64,000 nt of DNA from Porodaedalea pini (lineage: Eukaryota > Basidiomycota > Agaricomycetes > Hymenochaetales > Hymenochaetaceae), in assembly GCA_002794775.1 (NCBI GenBank), contig NBAY01000028.1:248001-312000 (forward strand), written 5' to 3'. Position 1 is the first letter of the stretch. Each line of letters begins with the position of its first letter. Below the pieces are notes generated by a model. That model searched no databases. It was not told the DNA's origin and was given only the letters and a program-made list of their open reading frames with translations. Below are positions 59,738 through 64,000 of the stretch, piece by piece. Made by a program: the position numbers and the translations under genes.

Positions 59738-62700
59738 TCATGCACCAGCGGTGCGCGACGGGTGACGTGCAAGCGTCTGACCCGTCTGGGCAGCCTGGAT
59801 CGAGCTGAAGCGACGGAGCTCGTCGGGCTTGACGTGAATCTTGCCACCGAGACCAACACGGCGCGCCGCGCGACGGATGAAGCCGACACGGTTCGAGTAC
59901 AAGCTCTCGTGGATCGATGCCGCGCGGGACTGAGTGCGCGTAAGCGGCACGCCACCACTCTCGACTGCCTCCTTGCGAGCCGCAGCTTCGTGACGCGCAC
60001 GGAGATACTTGATCACAGTCGCCTTCATCGCAAATTTGATCCAGTCGAGCGGGATGAACCAGATGATATTCCACACCCAGACGATACCGATCCAGCCGCC
60101 CGAGATACTGTGAATGTCCGTGAAACCCCAGTCTCCGTACGCCGCAATGATGGACGACACGACTTGCGCCAGCACGAACGCGAACATCAGAGCAACAGAC
60201 GGACGTTCCATGAAGCAGAAACCGTGCGAGCGGGTGACGAAGATGAGCGCCTGAGAAATGATGGCGACCTGGAGGTACACGATCGAGTGCAGCTGGAAGT
60301 CGTTGTGATCGACTTTGCCAGTCGACGACGTACTCTCCAGCGTCACACCGAACTTGTCCTGGAAGAACGTAGTCTCGATGATGACGATGACGAGGATGAC
60401 CCTAGAACAAAGGCACAATTTAGTCAGTACTATACAATACCGGCAAAGGAAATATATACGCACGTAGACAAGGTGAGATACAGACCGTACGCGACAGCGT
60501 AGCTGAAAATCTCAGCAAGATCCCAACTGTCGGGAGTGTTCGACGGAAGGACACGGTCGACCGAGAGCGTCATGATCGTACCGTCATTGAGCAGCGCAAT
60601 GATCAGCACCATGAATGGCGGGAAGTCAAAGTTGTACGCGAATGCAAGGATGGCGAAGCACACGACAATACGAATCGTCACGGCACAAGCGTAGATGGCA
60701 TAGTTACGCATGCGCTGGAAGATCTGGCGGGATCCACGGATGGCATGGACGATCGTCGACAAACCAGGTTCCGTCAGCACGATATCAGCCGCACCACGTG
60801 CAGCATCTGTCGCACCCTCGACAGCAATACCGACATTCGCGCGCGAGAGCGCAGGCGCATCGTTCGCACCATCACCGGTCATCGCACACAAGTGTCCAAG
60901 GCCCTGAAGACGCTTGACGATCTCGTACTTGTGTTCAGGGAACACACCAGCAAACCCGTCCGCATCGAGAATGATCTCATCAAGGCTCTGATACTTGCTA
61001 CCAGGGGCCGGACCCTCCTTCAGCACCTTTGCGGGGTACATGTGGTCGCCGAGGCCAAGACGGCGTCCAGTCTCTTTCGCGATCGCGAGTTGGTCACCGG
61101 TCACCATCTTGACCTTCACGCCAAGCGCTAGCGCATCGTCGATTGTCTGCTTCGTGTCCTCACGGGGAGGTCGAAAATAGCAAGAAGACCAACTAGCTCA
61201 AAGCCGTTACCCTCGCCCTCATGATCCTCATGGTCGAGCTCCTCGTACGCAACAGCAAGCGCACGAAGACCACGGGCCGCGAACTCCTCAACGTCAGCCT
61301 CGAGCCGGTTCTCAATCTCGTCCGTCTTATTGCGCGTGCAGAGCTCGATGATAATACCAGTCATACCCTTCGTGACGCGCCTGAGTTTGCCAGTTGCCTC
61401 ATCACGGTACGTGATCTCCGTGCGCTTGTCGACAGGGTTGAATGGCTTGAAGTCGAGCAGCTTGATGCCCGAGCGCGCCTTCGCCGGGTCGTCGAGGGAT
61501 CCAACCACACACATGTCGATCGCGTCCTGGTTCTCCGTTCGCGACGAGTATGCAGCGAGGAGGACAACGTCTTCGGCAGAGAAGGGACCGTAGCACTTGA
61601 CGAGGTTCTTGTCGATCGTCAGCTTGTTTGTCGTCAGCGTACCCGTCTTGTCAGAACACAGAATCGTGACACCCGCAAGCTCCTCAATAGCCGTGATACG
61701 CGTAACAATGGCCTTATGCTTCGCGAGCTGCTGTGCACCGACGGCGAGCGTGACGGACAAGACAGTGGGCATCGCAATCGGAATACCACCAATCAAGAGC
61801 ACAAGGATATCGTTGAGGCCACGACGGTAAGTGTAGTGGAACGCCGGGTAGAGAATGACAATCTCGAGGATAACGAAGATACCAATAGAGACAAGACAGA
61901 ACGAACCAATCTGCGCGAGAATCTTCTGCAAGTGACCAGTCGTGTCGTCGTCCTGGCCTACGAGCGACGCAGCGCGACCGAAGAACGTGTTGGCACCGGT
62001 GGAGATGACAACGCCTTCAGCCTCACCCTGCTTACAGGTGGAACCTCTGTGCGCATACAATCAGCTACCGTTGTCAGTTCCATTAAACTGACGAATACTC
62101 ACGAGAAGCACTGGTCACCGAGTTTCTTGCTCTGCGGGAGAGATTCACCAGTAAGTGCGGCCTGATCGATCGATACATTGATAGACTCCGTGAGACGGCA
62201 ATCCGCGGGGACGACGTCACCAATCTTGAACGCAATCATATCACCGGGTACGAGGTCAGCAGACTCGATCTCGCGCCACTTGCCGTCTCGGCGAACGCGG
62301 GCCTTGGGTGCAAGTGAGTCCATGAGCGCCTTGACGGCATTGCCGGCATTGCGCTCCTCGTAGAAGCCGATGGCGGAGTTGATGAAGAGAAGGAGAATGA
62401 TACCGACGAAGTCCTGCCAGTCCGGCGGCATTCCCTCACCATTGGACAAAGCGATAGCAACAATAGCGGCGCCCTCCATGACCCAGGAGAGAGGGTTCCA
62501 CATGAAGCTCAAGAACTGAATTGGTTTATAACAAGAACAGACGCGCCATGAGTTGATGATTCACAGGAAAGTAGAATGATAATGAAACAAAGGAGAAAGT
62601 GACTGACCTGAAGAAAAGCATTCTGCTCTTCAGACTCGAGCTTGTTAGGGCCAAAGATCTCATAGCGGCGCTTGGCCTCCTCTTCGTTAAGGCCCTGGTC

Positions 62701-63043
62701 ATCGCACTGAAGCAGCTTGAAGACGTCGTCGATGACGATGGTCTCGAGGTCAACCTTCTCCTTATCGTAGAGATCCTCTGCACGAAGTTCGATCTGGGAC
62801 ATGTCGACCTTCGCGTCTGTAGCACAGGCGCATCATCGTCAGCATTCATATTGCCACAGCAAGAAAATTGTTGAAAAAGACGGAAGACTCACGGGTGGCC
62901 TTCTCCTCCTCATGGCCGAAGTCCTTGTACTCGCGCTTCTTTTTCTCAGCGGGGACGTTGTCGGAGGAGGCCTCCTTGGAGGGGGTGGTGTTCTCTGCAG
63001 GGGCTGGCGGGCCCGCCTCTTTTTCTGCGACGGGGTCGGACAT
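59738..63043 (-). CDS. PMA1: Plasma-membrane H+-ATPase (P3A-type), one frameshift
   Basis: Electrogenic proton pump that energises nutrient uptake. ATG 63043 ([17 protein letters not shown], acidic/Lys N-terminus). Exons encode [17 protein letters not shown], the actuator TGES ([12 protein letters not shown]), the phosphorylation site [13 protein letters not shown], nucleotide-domain [11 protein letters not shown] and hinge [18 protein letters not shown]. Ten-helix membrane segments follow, then a C-terminal regulatory tail rich in R, S and T ([16 protein letters not shown]). The stop is at 59738. At about 61163-61175 the frame breaks: after GLLAIFD the sequence has one C fewer than the conserved DPPRED stretch needs, giving an early stop at 61128. 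The downstream frame resumes with [16 protein letters not shown]. Because Pma1 is essential, this single-base loss is more likely a sequence error than a real mutation. Confidence 0.93.
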
Positions 63044-64000
63044 TGTGTGGGACAGCGACAACGACGAGCAGACGGCGACTAGCGCTTGTCAAGAGGGGAG
63101 GAGAGAGGGGTGAGACGGGGTGGTAGCCCTTGCGGGAGGACGGGAGATGAGCTTTAGCTCGAGGGGCGGGACGACGAGCTCCTTGTGAAGAGAGAAGAGG
63201 TGGGGCGGTCGGAGAGTTGTCAACCGAACGAGAGTTGGAAAGGCTGCGGTATATAAACCCCCATCGCGCCAGCCCCGAACTCTCCCATCATCACGTAATC
63301 TATTCTTCACGATTAGCCGATCTCCATTTTCGTTTTTTACATTTTCCCAATTTTCTATTTTTGAATTTAGCTCTATTTTTGCCGGTGCGCTTAGCTAAGT
63401 CACCCGCTGTCACTCCGTTGAAAGCCCCGTTCTTACTCTCTAACGCCGACCAAAGCGAACCACGACCACAATATTTATTCCATCCTCGCCACATCTCCAC
63501 TCGTAAGAGTGCGAGGGGAGAAACGATAATTGCAAAGAAAAGAGACATAAAAATAGAGAAATGAGGGATATTCGTTATCAGCATCGGCAGAGTGGCATAG
63601 AGCTCGGCGGCGGCAACAGCCATTATCCCGAAGAGCCGAGCCCCGATGATCCCGTTCCCCACTGCCCAAATCACTGCGCTGTCAACGCCGACGCCAACGT
63701 CTACTGACAAGCAGACGGCATCCAGGCTGTGCCTGCGGAATCGGTCGTCTCCGACCCCGCTGAGCGTATCGTGCGCACTCTGCGTACACGACCGGTCGCG
63801 ATGCGGCGCGATGATGATCAGCTCGAAACGTGATCCTCGCCAGCGCGCGTGCGTGCGAGCGAGGCCCCCACTTTTTCACAAATTGGAAGTTGAAAGTCAC
63901 AAAACCGTTTTGAGAACTTTAACCTTAGAGCCAATCGTGTGCCACTGTGCGTGCCCTAGCCGCGTCACTTTTGCTTATGGATCTTTTGGATCTCTTTCCT
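63044..64000. other. PMA1 upstream region
   Basis: About 950 bp of promoter. A TATATA-like element at 63250-63256 lies about 207 nt upstream of the ATG, consistent with a long 5' leader. A 136-residue minus frame at 63300-63710 is not called as a gene. I see no clear coding exon up to the window end. Confidence 0.4.

Noticed and set aside
59762..60502. 246-residue open frame antisense to the PMA1 C-terminal exon
   Set aside because: Same codon-bias artefact.
61221..62165. 314-residue open frame antisense to PMA1
   Set aside because: Opposite strand of a conserved P-type ATPase exon; the frame is open because of strong GC3 codon bias and the product is low-complexity R/D/E/T-rich.
63300..63710. 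136-residue minus frame upstream of PMA1
   Set aside because: Lies in the PMA1 promoter, with a basic low-complexity tail and no homology I can name.

Overview
The window looks like nuclear DNA of a filamentous basidiomycete (Agaricomycetes, most likely a wood- or litter-decay fungus). Genes carry many short introns (about 38-75 nt, GTRNGT...AG) and small exons. Protein sequences match fungal families: CYP53-like P450, Rud3 golgin, Mss4, separase, Tps2, UDP-glucose:glycoprotein glucosyltransferase, NACHT-WD40 and Pma1. I see no rRNA, no convincing tRNA, no CRISPR and no bacterial operon structure.

Layout, left to right: the 5' part of a cytochrome P450 (-, cut by the window edge); a Rud3/GMAP-210 golgin (+); a left cluster of three related genes (-, 5.5-14.4 kb) encoding a QSSGTGKS P-loop NTPase joined to a restriction-endonuclease-like C-terminal region, here called Crinkler/RHS-like copies A, B and C; a block of conserved genes (Mss4 PI4P 5-kinase -, separase -, a short-chain dehydrogenase -, a small Zn2Cys6 factor +, Gdt1 -, Tps2 +); a right cluster of the same NTPase family (+, copies D and E, 36.0-42.5 kb); UGGT (+); a large C2-like/NACHT/19xWD40 NLR-type gene (-); a 0.77-kb AT-rich element with terminal inverted repeats and a TA target site (MITE-like); a relic of UGGT (+) fused to a relic of the WD40 array (-); and the plasma-membrane H+-ATPase PMA1 (-).

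Two themes stand out. First, about half of the accessory DNA belongs to one fast-evolving family in two inverted clusters: A and C are open, B is a deletion-bearing pseudogene, D and E carry frameshifts, and promoters and introns are near-identical between some copies while N-terminal headers differ. Only copy A keeps a candidate nuclease QxK. Second, the UGGT / NACHT-WD40 boundary has been duplicated and eroded 8-9 kb downstream, next to a MITE. The combination of a Crinkler/RHS-like expansion and an NLR-like receptor with near-identical WD repeats suggests a region of conflict or self/non-self recognition; this is inference.

Single-base frameshifts occur in UGGT (five), PMA1 (one, in an essential gene), copy D (two) and copy E (one). 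Because PMA1 is also hit, at least some are probably consensus errors, and the pseudogene status of UGGT, D and E should be read with that in mind.
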